64,000 nt of DNA from Deltaproteobacteria bacterium (GCA_021847425.1 JAJZRF010000001.1:48630-112629), one strand, 5' to 3'; shown: positions 43,586-53,013, counted from the first letter of the stretch. The notes: generated by a model from the sequence alone, not told the origin. Numbers and translations: made by a program.

Positions 43586-44245
43586 TTACTGTGTGGGTGC
43601 TGCTGTCTTCTTTGCCGCCACCGCAGCACTATCATCCGCAGCCTTTTTCGCCCGCTGAGCCGAAGCTTCCGCCTGTAACGCCGCCGCCTTGGCTACCGCT
43701 TCAGAGGAGGCCGCATTTGCGGCGGCGTCCTCGGCTTGCATAGCCGGCGGCATCAAGGGAATCTCTCGCTCTATAAGACATTGAGATCTCGTTAGCAGAT
43801 CTTGATACATTGCAACATATTGTTCTTTGCCAATCGCATCATTGAGATATGCCTGGCACAAATGGAACAACCCATCCCGGAGAAACTGCGAGCCCTGAGA
43901 CCGGCGGAATAGGGGGCGAATCGATGTCGCGAGCGTCTTTGCCGCTTCCAGTCGCGCAGTGACTTCCCCGGCCGTGGCCGTATTCGAGGCGCTGCCCTGC
44001 AGGAGCATGGTTAAGCTGCTGGAAAGTGCTTCGGCAACATCGGGGGGCGGCTCTGCACAAAATTTATTGCCTGGAAACTTGAAGATCACTTCCCGTCGCT
44101 CTGCGGTCGTGGATAAAACGCCCACTTTTTCCATGTTAAACCAGTTGCTGGAGCGGTCTTCGATGACGGGTTGCTCTTTCGGGGAGGTGAATATCGCGCA
44201 CCCGGACAACGCTACGGCAAGAAAAATCAGAAATAATGGCCTCAT
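43586..44245 (-). CDS. Putative lipoprotein of the lysis cassette
   Basis: 219 residues from the Met at 44245. A lipoprotein signal is evident (MRPLFLIFLAVALSGCAIF, lipobox LSGC). The mature part has FKFPGNKFCAEPPPDVAEALSSSLTMLLQG followed by helical sequence, and the last 50 residues are an Ala/Lys-rich helix. Its place ahead of the holin and endolysin suggests a spanin-like or outer-membrane role, but I see no family signature, so the function is inferred only from position. Confidence 0.65.
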   Translation of the reverse strand: MRPLFLIFLAVALSGCAIFTSPKEQPVIEDRSSNWFNMEKVGVLSTTAERREVIFKFPGNKFCAEPPPDVAEALSSSLTMLLQGSASNTATAGEVTARLEAAKTLATSIRPLFRRSQGSQFLRDGLFHLCQAYLNDAIGKEQYVAMYQDLLTRSQCLIEREIPLMPPAMQAEDAAANAASSEAVAKAAALQAEASAQRAKKAADDSAAVAAKKTAAPTQ

Positions 44246-44567
44246 TCTTTTTCTCCTGTTTGGAAATAAACCAGCGTCAAAGGAAGCATCCTTACCTAAC
44301 AAATAACTTGCAACCTATAGATATTCCAATATTTTTTTTAGTCCCTCCGAGACAACGGCAAGATGGCACCAAAACCCATGACCACACTATCACACTTTAG
44401 CAGCTGTATTCCAGGGCATAATTGTTGATAGGCTTCTCTTTTTCGCCACCTCTCCCCCATGGCAGAGCTCTTCCGTTTCGCTTTGGCGTTATTTACGCTG
44501 GATGTGCTACAATTAATTAAAGATTGCCCTCTTTCTCCCAAAGAGCTTTCCTGCCCGGAGATCTGCG
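44246..44567. other. Intergenic region upstream of the hybrid kinase
   Basis: 322 bases between the divergent lipoprotein and kinase genes. A TACAAT at 44508-44513 may be the -10 box of the kinase gene; no matching -35 box at standard spacing is evident. Otherwise nothing recognisable. Confidence 0.4.
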
Positions 44568-47210
44568 ATGACTAAAAGCGGCACAGAATCGACGACACAG
44601 GGGGATTTCACAACAGTATTCCGACGCACGCTCCTCCTTAAATCCTCCCTTGGGCTCTTCACCGTCAGCATCTTCCTTGTTCTTGCCTGCATCCTCCCCC
44701 TCACCCAACGGCTCAAAAGCGAACAGGAAAGACATCTTTTTTCCGTGGTTAAATCGCGCAGCGCCACGGTGGAAATTTTTCTGGAAAAGGCCATCGAAAC
44801 CGCCAAACAGGTCACCAGCCGCACCAAGATCCGGGAGATGCTCGAAAAGTACAACCGCGGAGAAATCAGCCTTGCGGAACTGACTGATTACACTCGGCCC
44901 AAGCTGGATGACGCCATCAGCCTTTCCGGGAATGGGGTCGGAGTCAGCCGTTTTGATGCCCGGAACCATCTCACCGTTTCCGCAGGCTTTCCCATCCCCC
45001 CGCAACACTGGATCTTTCCTGCCGCCCGGGAAGACTTCCTCATCAAGGGGCCGGAGAGGATCGATGGCAAGCTCTATCTCCTTGTCAGCGCTCCCATCCT
45101 GAGCAAGGACAGGCAGCGGGCGGGCACGGACATCGTCATCTTCAGCGCCGAAAAGATCCGGGAGATCACCCAGGACACCTCCGGCTTTGGCAAAACAGGG
45201 GAAATGATTCTGGGCCGCTTTACGCAAAACAGGGCGCAGAGCTTTTATCCCCCGAGGGAAACCAACCACCCAAAAGAGGAGACAGAGCTATTTCGCCAGA
45301 AGGAACTCGATCAAGCCTTTGCCGCTGTTGCCAAAGCCGGGGACAACGCCTTGCCGTGCCTGCTCCGTGAAGGCCGCGCCCTGAAGGTGGGCGACCGGAT
45401 AAGGTATACCAACTGGATAATTCTTTGCGGCATAGACAAGGACGAACTTTACGCGCCTATCAACACCCTGATTGTCTACCTTGTCCTTTTTGTTACGCTC
45501 CTGCTGATTCTCGGCCTCTACGGCATGAAGCGCCTGCTCCTGCCGCTGGCGGACAAAGCCATAATCCATACCGAAAAACTGCAACAGGAGATTCTGAAAA
45601 AACAAGAGGCTCTGAAACAGCGCGAGCAGGCGCTGGCCGCCTTGCGCGAGAGTGAGGAGCGCTATTCGCTTCTGGTGAACAACATCCCGGAAGTTTTCTG
45701 GATGGTTTCCGCCGATTACCAGCACGTTCTCTACATCAGCCCCGCCTACGAGCAGATCTGGGGCCGCAGCTGCGAAAGCCTGCTGGCCGATCCCAAGGAG
45801 TGGCTGGCGGCGGTGGTGGAGGAGGATCGGCCCGCTGTTTCCGCGGTGATCGCCGGTATCGCCAAGAACACCGGGGAGCAGATTGATTTCCCCCATTACC
45901 GGATCCGGCGGCCGGACGGCGCCCTGCGCTGGCTCAAGGCCAAGGCTGTGCCGATCAGAAACGGAGCGGGCAGGTTGTGGAGCGTTGCCGGCCTCTGTGA
46001 GGACATCACCGGACACGAGCTGGCAAAAGAAGAAAAACTCAAACTCGAATCGCAGCTGCGCCAAGCCCAGAAGATGGAGGCCATCGGCACCTTGGCCGGC
46101 GGCATTGCCCATGATTTTAACAACATCCTTTCCATCATCTTCGGCTATAACGAATTGGCCATGGAGGAAAAAGATCCGGAAAAGCGCAGGCGCCACCTCG
46201 GGGAGCTGGAAAAGGGGGCGGAAAGGGCCAGGGAGCTCATCAAGCAGATCCTCGCTTTCAGCCGCAAGGCGGAACAGCAGCAACAGCCCTTGCAGGTATC
46301 GTTGATTATCAAGGAGGCCCTCAAGATGCTGCGGGCCTCCATTCCGGCCTCCATCGAGATCAGGCAGGACATCGCCTCAAACGGCTTGGTCCTGGCCGAT
46401 CCCACTCAGATCCACCAAGTCATCATGAATCTCTGCACCAACGCCTACCACGCCATGCGAGAGACAGGGGGGACCCTTGCCGTTTCCCTGACGGAGATAG
46501 CGATACATGCGGGAGAGTACGGCTATGCCGATCTCGCCCCGGGGAACTACCTCCGGCTTGAGGTGAGCGATACAGGCTGCGGCATTGAGCCGAAAACGCT
46601 GGAGAAGATCTTCGAGCCCTACTTCACGACCAAAAAGCCGGGGGAAGGAACCGGGCTTGGTCTTGCCGTGGTGCACGGCATTGTAAAAAGCCACCATGGC
46701 CACATTACCGTATACAGCGAGCCGGGGGAAGGCACGAGCTTTCATGTCTATCTGCCGCTTACGGAAAAGAAGGTTGTTGAGCTGCCGGTCAAGGAGGCCA
46801 TTGCGGATCTCACCGGCAAGGGAGAACGCATTTTGTTTGTTGATGACGAAGAGCAGATCTGCGCCTTTGCCGATCTGCTCTTTTCAAGGCACGGCTACCA
46901 GATGACTCCCTTTGCAAACGGGGTGCAGGCGTTGGTGGAATTTCAAAACCACCCCGGCCAATACGACCTTGTCATAACCGACATGACCATGCCGTATATG
47001 ACCGGCGCGGAACTCGCCCAGAAGATTCTCGCCATCAGGCCTGATATTCCGATCATGCTCTGCACGGGACAAAGTGAGCTTATCAACAGAGAAAAATCCC
47101 TGGCCATGGGTGTTTGCGACTACCTTACCAAGCCGGTTCTGCAGCACGATTTTCTCTCCGCCGTCCACAAGGCCCTTGCAAGGGATAATCCCCGGCATCC
47201 GGCAGGCTGA
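44568..47210 (+). CDS. Hybrid sensor histidine kinase (periplasmic sensor, PAS, HK, receiver)
   Basis: 880 residues. N-terminal membrane helix (about 22-42), a ~250-residue periplasmic dCache-like sensor, a second helix (about 300-322), a short coiled-coil (LQQEILKKQEALKQREQALAALRES), a PAS domain (RYSLLVNNIPEVFWMVSADYQHVLYISPAYEQIWGR), HisKA with His in [16 protein letters not shown], ATPase domain ([32 protein letters not shown]), and a C-terminal receiver (ILFVDDEEQ, DLVITDMTMPYMTG). The layout parallels the kinase at 53014-55800, so the two are probably paralogues. Confidence 0.9.
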   Translation: MTKSGTESTTQGDFTTVFRRTLLLKSSLGLFTVSIFLVLACILPLTQRLKSEQERHLFSVVKSRSATVEIFLEKAIETAKQVTSRTKIREMLEKYNRGEISLAELTDYTRPKLDDAISLSGNGVGVSRFDARNHLTVSAGFPIPPQHWIFPAAREDFLIKGPERIDGKLYLLVSAPILSKDRQRAGTDIVIFSAEKIREITQDTSGFGKTGEMILGRFTQNRAQSFYPPRETNHPKEETELFRQKELDQAFAAVAKAGDNALPCLLREGRALKVGDRIRYTNWIILCGIDKDELYAPINTLIVYLVLFVTLLLILGLYGMKRLLLPLADKAIIHTEKLQQEILKKQEALKQREQALAALRESEERYSLLVNNIPEVFWMVSADYQHVLYISPAYEQIWGRSCESLLADPKEWLAAVVEEDRPAVSAVIAGIAKNTGEQIDFPHYRIRRPDGALRWLKAKAVPIRNGAGRLWSVAGLCEDITGHELAKEEKLKLESQLRQAQKMEAIGTLAGGIAHDFNNILSIIFGYNELAMEEKDPEKRRRHLGELEKGAERARELIKQILAFSRKAEQQQQPLQVSLIIKEALKMLRASIPASIEIRQDIASNGLVLADPTQIHQVIMNLCTNAYHAMRETGGTLAVSLTEIAIHAGEYGYADLAPGNYLRLEVSDTGCGIEPKTLEKIFEPYFTTKKPGEGTGLGLAVVHGIVKSHHGHITVYSEPGEGTSFHVYLPLTEKKVVELPVKEAIADLTGKGERILFVDDEEQICAFADLLFSRHGYQMTPFANGVQALVEFQNHPGQYDLVITDMTMPYMTGAELAQKILAIRPDIPIMLCTGQSELINREKSLAMGVCDYLTKPVLQHDFLSAVHKALARDNPRHPAG

Positions 47211-47358
47211 CTTGAATTTCCGCGCGCCCTGGCCAACTCCACGCCAAACGGAGATGCACCCCTTTCCTGCCAGTTTTTTCCGGTCTTTTCTTGACTGGCA
47301 AGAGGCATCCGCGATACCCTTTCAACATAGCCATCATTCGGATTCAGGAGGGAACGTT

Positions 47359-47556
47359 ATGGGAGAAAAAACCGAGGCCGTCTGCATAAAATGCCGGAAA
47401 TCCCCCGCAAGTCTGATGCGGTGCAAGGAATGCCTTACCTGTTTTTGCGGCGAATGTTATCCGCCGTTCGTCGTCGATACCGGAGTGATCGCGGACAGGA
47501 TGGACATCTGTCCAAAATGCGACAGCAGGGAGGTCGAGCGCCTTAAGAGGCCCTGA
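47359..47556 (+). CDS. Small zinc-ribbon-like Cys-rich protein
   Basis: 65 residues with eight or more cysteines in knuckle pairs: CIKCRKSP, CKECLTCFCGEC, and CPKCDSREVERLKRP at the C-terminus. It resembles a small B-box- or zinc-ribbon-like binding module. Strong ribosome site (AGGAGGG). A shortened copy of its last 18 codons is at 48854-48910, after the cfa gene. Confidence 0.72.
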   Translation: MGEKTEAVCIKCRKSPASLMRCKECLTCFCGECYPPFVVDTGVIADRMDICPKCDSREVERLKRP

Positions 47557-47685
47557 AGGCTGGAATTGCCCGGCAGGCTGACTTTTTTCTGGAAACCTCC
47601 CGCCGATATCCATAGAGTGATAATAGCACGGGAAAACAGGCTGTTGCTTTTTCGGACAAGAACCACCAACCGAAAAGGTGTTCCC

Positions 47686-48807
47686 ATGAAATTTGAAAAA
47701 GCGGTTAAAAACATCCTCTCTCCGGCAGGCGTCTCCATCAACGGCGACCGCCCCTGGGACATCCGGGTCAAGAACCGGGGCTTCTTCCCCAAGGTGCTGC
47801 TGCGCGGCTCGCTGGGACTGGGGGAATCGTACATGGCCGGCGACTGGGAGTGCGAGATGCTCGACGATCTGGTCTGCCGGATCTTCCGGGCCGATGTCCC
47901 CGACCAGATCACCTGGACCAGCGAGGCCAACGACTGGGTCAAAGCGCGCCTGTTCAACCTGCAGCGCAGAGGCAGGGCCTTCAATATCGGCCGGGTGCAT
48001 TACGATATCGGCAACGACTTCTACGCCAGGATGCTGGACAGGCGGATGATCTACAGCTGCGCCGTCTGGGATGGCGCGTCCGATCTGGACACCGCCCAGG
48101 AGAACAAGCTTGACCTGATCTGCCGCAAGCTGGGACTGGAGCAAGGCATGACCCTTCTGGACATCGGCTGCGGCTGGGGCGGACTGGCCCGGTTCGCGGC
48201 AGAGCGCTACCACGTCTCGGTCACCGGCATCACCGTCTCCCGGCAGCAGGCCGAGTTGGCCCGGCAACACTGCAAAAAACTGCCGGTGAAGATCCTGCTC
48301 CAGGATTACCGGAACCTGACCGGCCAATTCGACCGGGTGGCCTCCATCGGCATGTTCGAGCACGTCGGCGCCAAGAACTACCGGACCTACATGCGCAAGG
48401 TCCATGAGCTGCTCGATCCCGGCGGGCTCTTCCTGTTGCACACCATCGGCAACAATCGCAGCATCCATTATGCCGATCCCTGGATCGACCGCTACATCTT
48501 TCCCGACTCGGTAATCCCCTCCATCTCCCAGATCAGCAAGGCCGCCGAGGATCTCTGGGTAATGGAAGACTGGCACAACATCGGCCCGGACTATGACAAA
48601 ACCCTGCTGGCCTGGTGGGACAACTGCGAAAAGCACTGGGCGCAACTGCCGCCCCGCTACGACGAGAAATTCAAGCGGATGTGGCGCTACTACCTGCTGG
48701 CCTGCGCCGGCACCTTCCGCGCCCGGAAAACCCAGGTCTGGCAAATCGTCTTCTCGCCCGGCGGCCTGCCAGACGGCTACCGCCGCCCGGCTCTCCAGAA
48801 GAAATAA
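47686..48807 (+). CDS. cfa: Cyclopropane-fatty-acyl-phospholipid synthase family protein
   Basis: 373 residues from the ATG at 47686. Motif I of the SAM-binding domain is MTLLDIGCGWGGLARFAAERY, and the CFA-family segments SLGLGESYMAGDWECEMLDDLV, HYDIGNDFYARMLDRRMIYSCA and GMFEHVGAKNYRTYM are all present, as is the C-terminal CEKHWAQLPPRYDEKFKRMWRYYLLACAGTFRAR. It converts unsaturated membrane lipid chains to cyclopropane forms, stabilising membranes under stress. The 120-base gap from the zinc-ribbon-like gene contains no obvious promoter. Confidence 0.92.
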   Translation: MKFEKAVKNILSPAGVSINGDRPWDIRVKNRGFFPKVLLRGSLGLGESYMAGDWECEMLDDLVCRIFRADVPDQITWTSEANDWVKARLFNLQRRGRAFNIGRVHYDIGNDFYARMLDRRMIYSCAVWDGASDLDTAQENKLDLICRKLGLEQGMTLLDIGCGWGGLARFAAERYHVSVTGITVSRQQAELARQHCKKLPVKILLQDYRNLTGQFDRVASIGMFEHVGAKNYRTYMRKVHELLDPGGLFLLHTIGNNRSIHYADPWIDRYIFPDSVIPSISQISKAAEDLWVMEDWHNIGPDYDKTLLAWWDNCEKHWAQLPPRYDEKFKRMWRYYLLACAGTFRARKTQVWQIVFSPGGLPDGYRRPALQKK

Positions 48808-48853
48808 ATTTTCAAGGCCACAACCTTCATGACCGCGCCACAAAAAACAGGAG

Positions 48854-48910
48854 ATGGAGATCTGCCCCAAATACGACGGGCGGGAGGTTGAGCATCTTAA
48901 AAAACCGTAG
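48854..48910 (+). pseudogene. Duplicated C-terminal fragment of the zinc-ribbon-like gene
   Basis: ATG GAG ATC TGC CCC AAA ... TAG encodes MEICPKYDGREVEHLKKP, matching the end of the 47359 gene (MDICPKCDSREVERLKRP), with the second Cys replaced by Tyr. Only the last 18 codons remain. The next recognisable coding sequence (ATPase remnant) begins within three bases of its stop. Confidence 0.75.
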
Positions 48911-48912
48911 AA

Positions 48913-49749
48913 ACCAGTGGACTGCTGGCGCTGCTTGCCCCGGATTGGGAAGAACTTCGCCAGTTTCCCGCAGCGCCGGACGATCTCTACACCCTGCTGT
49001 GGCAAGGCTCCTATCCCCGGATCTATGACCGGAATATCCCCGCCCATCAGTGGCTCGCCGACTACACCGCCACCTATGTGCAACGCGATGTCCGCCAGGT
49101 GTTGAATGTCGGCGATCTCCTAGCTTTTTCCGGTTTCATAAAACTCTGTGCAGGTCGCACCGCGCAAGAAATCAACCTCTCGGCTCTGGGCAGCGATGCC
49201 GGAGTCTCCCACAATACGGCCCGCGCCTGGCTGTCGATTCTCGAAACCAGCTATCTTGTGCATCGGCTGCCGGCCTGGCATGGCAACATTCGCAAGCAGG
49301 TGGTGAAAGCGCCCAAGCTCCATTTTCTCGATAGTGGGCTGGTGTGTTATTTGCTGAACATCAGGGAGCCCGAACAACTGCGCCACCATCCTTTACGCGG
49401 CGCTATCTTCGAGAGCTGGGTGGTGTCGGAACTCTACAAGGCGCAGGTTCATCGGGGGGAGCAGCCCAGTCTCCATCACTATCGTGAAAGTCGCGGGCTG
49501 GAGATGGATGTGCTGGTGAATCTTGGTGATCGCCTCTATGCCATCGAGGCCAAATCCGCCGCCACGGCAACACCGGATTTCTTTAAAGGCTTCGCGCCCT
49601 TTGCCGAGAGGGTAGGCAATACCGGCCTGCCGGCGCGGATTGAAAATGCCGTGGTCTATGGCGGCGAGGCGTCGCAACAACGAGCAACAGCGCGGCTCAT
49701 TGCGTGGCGGGATGTGGGGGAGACTCTGCGTGTCGGGAAAGTGAAATGA
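48913..49749 (+). pseudogene. Truncated DUF4143-type AAA ATPase (N-terminal ATPase domain missing)
   Basis: The frame is open from about 48892 without a start codon and reads SGLLALLAPDWEELRQFP...LWQGSYPRIYDRNIPAHQWLADYTATYVQRDVRQVLNVGDLLAFSGFIKLCA, then a DUF4143 C-terminal domain (LLNIREPEQLRHHPLRGAIFESWVVSEL...YRESRGLEMDVLVNLGDRLYAIEAKS). Intact members begin with a ~200-residue AAA domain with Walker motifs; here that part is absent and the frame abuts the zinc-ribbon fragment. A later in-frame GTG at 49078 could allow a 223-residue product, but without the ATPase it is unlikely to be functional. Confidence 0.75.
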
Positions 49750-49966
49750 TCCACTCACGCACAGATGCCGACAAGTTTCAAAAAACGTTGCCGGGAAATT
49801 AAGGATGGTGGACCTGGAATTCGTGCGAAGGCAAAATGTCAAGCCTGACTCCCTTCTAGCTCTCAACTCTAACTCACTCCATGATTATTTCTAGTCCTCA
49901 GAGGACAAACAGGGTATAGAAATGGGAATTTTATTCACCAGACACGAATACAGTGGAGGGCTCCCC

Positions 49967-51031
49967 GTGAAATCCATAAATTCAGTAATCCTCGGAACTA
50001 ATCGGAATAGATGTATCGGCTATGTTATGGCCATACGTTCCGCATTCGTTTTGATTACAATGTTCATGATGGTGGCGACGACCACTGATGATGCACGGGC
50101 CTGCGCTAGCTGTGGCTGCACCTTGAGCCCTGACTGGGATACCCTTCAGGCTTCGAAAGAAGCTGGGTTCAAATTCGATATTCGCTATGATTACTTAAAT
50201 CAGGATCAGTTGAGAAGCGGAAGGAACACCATCTCCTCCGGGGCTGCAAGCCAAGTCACGAATAATGGGGATCCCCAGGAAGTCGAAAAATATACGAAGA
50301 ACAATTATGTTACCTTGGGAATCGACTATACCAGTGCCCGGAACTGGGGCCTCAATGCCCAAGTCCCGTACATCGACCGCAAGCACAGCACGCTCGGCGT
50401 TAACTCGGATGGGAATTCACCGGGTAACGGCGCTTACGATTCGCGCACCTCGAATCTCGGCGATATCAAGATCATGGGCAGATATCAGGGTTTTACCGAG
50501 CAGCACAATATCGGTATACTATTCGGGATTAAGCTTCCGACAGGGAGTTATACCCAGGCAGGGGCGTCAACAGACCCGACCAATCGGGGAGCTGTTGCCC
50601 AGATTGACCGCGGCCTTCAGCCCGGAACCGGGACAACCGATGTAATCATTGGCGCTTTTTTCGCAGATTCCTTGAGGTTGGATTGGGGATACTTCGCACA
50701 AATTTTGTATCAGCAGGCCCTAGATTCGAAGGCTGATTACAAACCAGGCAATGCGGTTAATGTTAATTTGGGAATCCGGTATGAGGGTTTTGCAGGATTT
50801 TTCCCAAATCTCCAACTTAACTTCAGGGAGGTTCAGTCTGACAGTGGCGAGAATGCCGATACCGTCAGCACCGGAGGCACATTAGTATACTTGAGCCCTG
50901 GCATATCAGTGCCGATTAACTCGCAGGTATCAGTCTTTGGATTTGTTCAGGTGCCTCTGTATCAGGACGTCAATGGCGTTCAACTCGTCCCGCAGTTTAC
51001 CACTTCGATAGGCGCACGTTATTCATTTTAA
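49967..51031 (+). CDS. Outer-membrane beta-barrel protein (transporter-like)
   Basis: 354 residues from the GTG at 49967 (GGAGGG seven bases upstream). A signal-like helix precedes ARACASCGCTLSPDW, a Cys cluster just after the cleavage site. The rest alternates polar/apolar strands with many turns rich in Gly/Asn and ends in YSF, the C-terminal aromatic of barrels (GIDYTSARNWGLNAQVPYIDRKHSTLG, NIGILFGIKLPTGSYTQAG, FGFVQVPLYQDVNGVQLVPQFTTSIGARYSF). Similar barrels are found with metal or organic-substrate pathways. Lower GC than its neighbours suggests recent acquisition. Confidence 0.75.
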   Translation: MKSINSVILGTNRNRCIGYVMAIRSAFVLITMFMMVATTTDDARACASCGCTLSPDWDTLQASKEAGFKFDIRYDYLNQDQLRSGRNTISSGAASQVTNNGDPQEVEKYTKNNYVTLGIDYTSARNWGLNAQVPYIDRKHSTLGVNSDGNSPGNGAYDSRTSNLGDIKIMGRYQGFTEQHNIGILFGIKLPTGSYTQAGASTDPTNRGAVAQIDRGLQPGTGTTDVIIGAFFADSLRLDWGYFAQILYQQALDSKADYKPGNAVNVNLGIRYEGFAGFFPNLQLNFREVQSDSGENADTVSTGGTLVYLSPGISVPINSQVSVFGFVQVPLYQDVNGVQLVPQFTTSIGARYSF

Positions 51032-51121
51032 CTTCGCAAAACCGGGACAAATTTATTCTCCCAAAAAAGCAGAAGGCCGAGTCCATAACTCCCAACCCTG
51101 GCACCTCGAAAACCAAGGCAT

Positions 51122-51159
51122 AAAAAAACCCGCAACCATTTCTGGCGCGGGTTTTTTTG
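51122..51159. terminator. Bidirectional terminator
   Basis: AAAAAAACCCGC...GCGGGTTTTTTT: a GC stem with A and T runs on both sides, placed to serve the barrel gene (plus) and the tRNA-Ser genes (minus). Confidence 0.85.
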
Positions 51160-51194
51160 TTGTGAGGCAAACGGATTGCTCCGCAAATGTAACA

Positions 51195-51288
51195 TGGCGG
51201 AGAGCGAGGGATTCGAACCCTCGGTAGAACTTTTGATCCTACACTCGCTTAGCAGGCGAGCACCTTCGGCCTACTCGGTCAGCTCTCC
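51195..51288 (-). tRNA. tRNA-Ser (GCU)
   Basis: 94 nt including an encoded GCCA 3' end. Acceptor stem GGAGAGC pairs with GCTCTCC; the anticodon loop is CTGCTAA (anticodon GCT) with the CTCGC/GCGAG stem, and a long variable arm as expected for class II tRNA-Ser. Reads AGC/AGU codons. Confidence 0.95.
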
Positions 51289-51310
51289 ACGATTCGTATT
51301 CGCATATTGT

Positions 51311-51396
51311 TGGCGGAGGAAGTAGGATTCGAACCCACGGTACTTTCGCACAACGGTTTTCAAGACCGCCGCCTTAAACCACTCGGCCATTCCTCC
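51311..51396 (-). tRNA. tRNA-Ser (UGA)
   Basis: 86 nt including encoded GCCA. Acceptor GGAGGAA/TTCCTCC; anticodon loop CTTGAAA (anticodon TGA) on a GCGGT/ACCGT stem; T arm GTGGG-TTCGAAT-CCTAC with one G-T pair. The variable arm is short for tRNA-Ser. It precedes tRNA-Ser(GCU) on the same strand by 22 bases, so they are probably cotranscribed. Confidence 0.93.
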
Positions 51397-51442
51397 CTCA
51401 AGTCCGTCAGTTATGTACCATTTCAAAAATAGGCTGTCAATG

Positions 51443-51607
51443 GTAAGCGTCCCGCAGCACCACATCTGCTTTGTCATCGGCCTGGCCCGCATACCTGATG
51501 TATGGCGGACAGGCCTCTTTGTCGGCACTGCTGCCGACAATTGACACGCGCATCTGCGGCACTGCTGAACGCTTACCATAGGTCACGGCAATCTGTTTTT
51601 TTAGTGC
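51443..51607 (+). mobile_element. MITE copy C beside radA
   Basis: Begins GTAAGCG at 51443 and has a complementary core end ...CTGAACGCTTAC at 51576. Internal stretches match copies A and B (CAGCACCACATCTGCTT, TGTCATCGGCC, GCGCATCTGCGGCACTGCTGAAC). After the core, AATCTGTTTTTTTAGT matches the extra 46-bp arm of copy A, so the unit originally extended to about 51607; its far terminal repeat has decayed and no target duplication remains. Confidence 0.65.
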
Positions 51608-51615
51608 GGCCTTCT

Positions 51616-52971
51616 TTAGCGGACTGCCTCGATAGCCTCAGCCAGCTTCTTAACTCCGATGATCTCCATGCCCTTGACCCCGCCCTTGGGCACGTTGGCC
51701 AGGGGGACAATGGCCTTTTTAAAGCCGTGCTTGGCCGCCTCCCGCAAGCGTTCCTGACCGCTGGGCACGGGCCGGATCTCGCCGGAGAGTCCCACCTCGC
51801 CGAAAACAACCAGCTCCACGGCCAGGGGCTTGTTTTTCAGGCTGGAAAAAACCGCCAGGAGCAAGGCCAAGTCGGCGCTGGTCTCGCTGACCCGCACCCC
51901 GCCCGCCACGTTGATGAACACATCCTGGCCAAAGGTGGCGATGCCCCCGTGCCGGTGCAGCACGGCCAGGAGCATGGCCAGCCGGTTCTGCTCCAGCCCC
52001 ACCGTGACCCGTCTGGGATTCTCGCTGTGGCTGTCGTCCACCAGGGCCTGCATCTCCACGAGCAGGGGGCGGCTGCCCTCCCAGATCGCCATGACCACGC
52101 TGCCGGGCATGGCTTCGGCGTTGCGGGACAAAAAGATGGCCGAGGGGTTGGAGATCTCGCGCAGCCCCTTGTCGGTCATGGCGAAGACCCCCAGCTCGTT
52201 CACCGCGCCGTAGCGGTTCTTCACCGCCCGCATCACCCGAAAGCGGCTGTCGCCTCCGCCTTCGATGTAGCAGACCACGTCGATGATGTGCTCCAGTACT
52301 CTGGGCCCGGCCAGATCGCCGCTTTTGGTGACATGGCCCACCAGAAAGATGGCCACCCCGGTCTGCTTGGCAAACTGAGTGAGCAGGGCGGCGGACTCCC
52401 GCACCTGGCTGACGCTGCCCGGCGCGGACTGGCTGTCCGCCACCTGCATGGTCTGGATGGAATCGATCACCATGACCTCGGGCTGTTCCTTCAGGGCCGT
52501 GGCGCAGATATCCTCCACCCTGGTCTCGGCCAGCAGGAGCAACGCCTGGTCCGGCAACCCAAGCCGCCTGGCCCGCATGGCGATCTGCTGGAGCGACTCC
52601 TCGCCGGTCACGTAGAGGCATTTGCGAGTGAGGCTTAAGCTGCAGCAGACCTGGAGCAACCCGGTGGACTTGCCCACCCCCGGATCGCCGCCGATGAGCA
52701 CCACCGAGCCCGGCACCAGGCCGCCGCCCAGCACCCGGTCCAGCTCGCCCATGGTGGTGGAAAAACGGACCAGCTCATCGCGGCCCACCTCGGCCATGGT
52801 CTGCACCTTTGCCAGGGAACCGGAATAGCCTTGAAAACGACCCGCCTGGCCGGATGATGGCTGCTGCTCGGCCAGGGTATCCCAGGCGCCGCAGCCTTCG
52901 CACTGACCGGCCCATTTGCTGAACACCCCGCTGCAAGCACTGCAAACATACGATATCTTTTCTTTCGCCAT
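51616..52971 (-). CDS. radA: DNA repair protein RadA
   Basis: Branch-migration ATPase in homologous recombination, 451 residues. N-terminal zinc finger (YVCSACSGVFSKWAGQCEGCGAWDTL), Walker A GGDPGVGKSTGLLQ, Walker B-like VMVIDSIQTM, the RadA-specific KNRYG motif (AVKNRYGAVNELGVF) and a C-terminal Lon-like domain (ADLALLLAVFSSLKNKPLAVELVVFGEVGLSGEIRPV). Transcription is leftward and ends next to MITE copy C. Confidence 0.97.
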   Translation of the reverse strand: MAKEKISYVCSACSGVFSKWAGQCEGCGAWDTLAEQQPSSGQAGRFQGYSGSLAKVQTMAEVGRDELVRFSTTMGELDRVLGGGLVPGSVVLIGGDPGVGKSTGLLQVCCSLSLTRKCLYVTGEESLQQIAMRARRLGLPDQALLLLAETRVEDICATALKEQPEVMVIDSIQTMQVADSQSAPGSVSQVRESAALLTQFAKQTGVAIFLVGHVTKSGDLAGPRVLEHIIDVVCYIEGGGDSRFRVMRAVKNRYGAVNELGVFAMTDKGLREISNPSAIFLSRNAEAMPGSVVMAIWEGSRPLLVEMQALVDDSHSENPRRVTVGLEQNRLAMLLAVLHRHGGIATFGQDVFINVAGGVRVSETSADLALLLAVFSSLKNKPLAVELVVFGEVGLSGEIRPVPSGQERLREAAKHGFKKAIVPLANVPKGGVKGMEIIGVKKLAEAIEAVR

Positions 52972-53013
52972 TCTCTCCCGCCGCCTTTTCCTATCCCTTA
53001 TTCCTTGCGCCTT

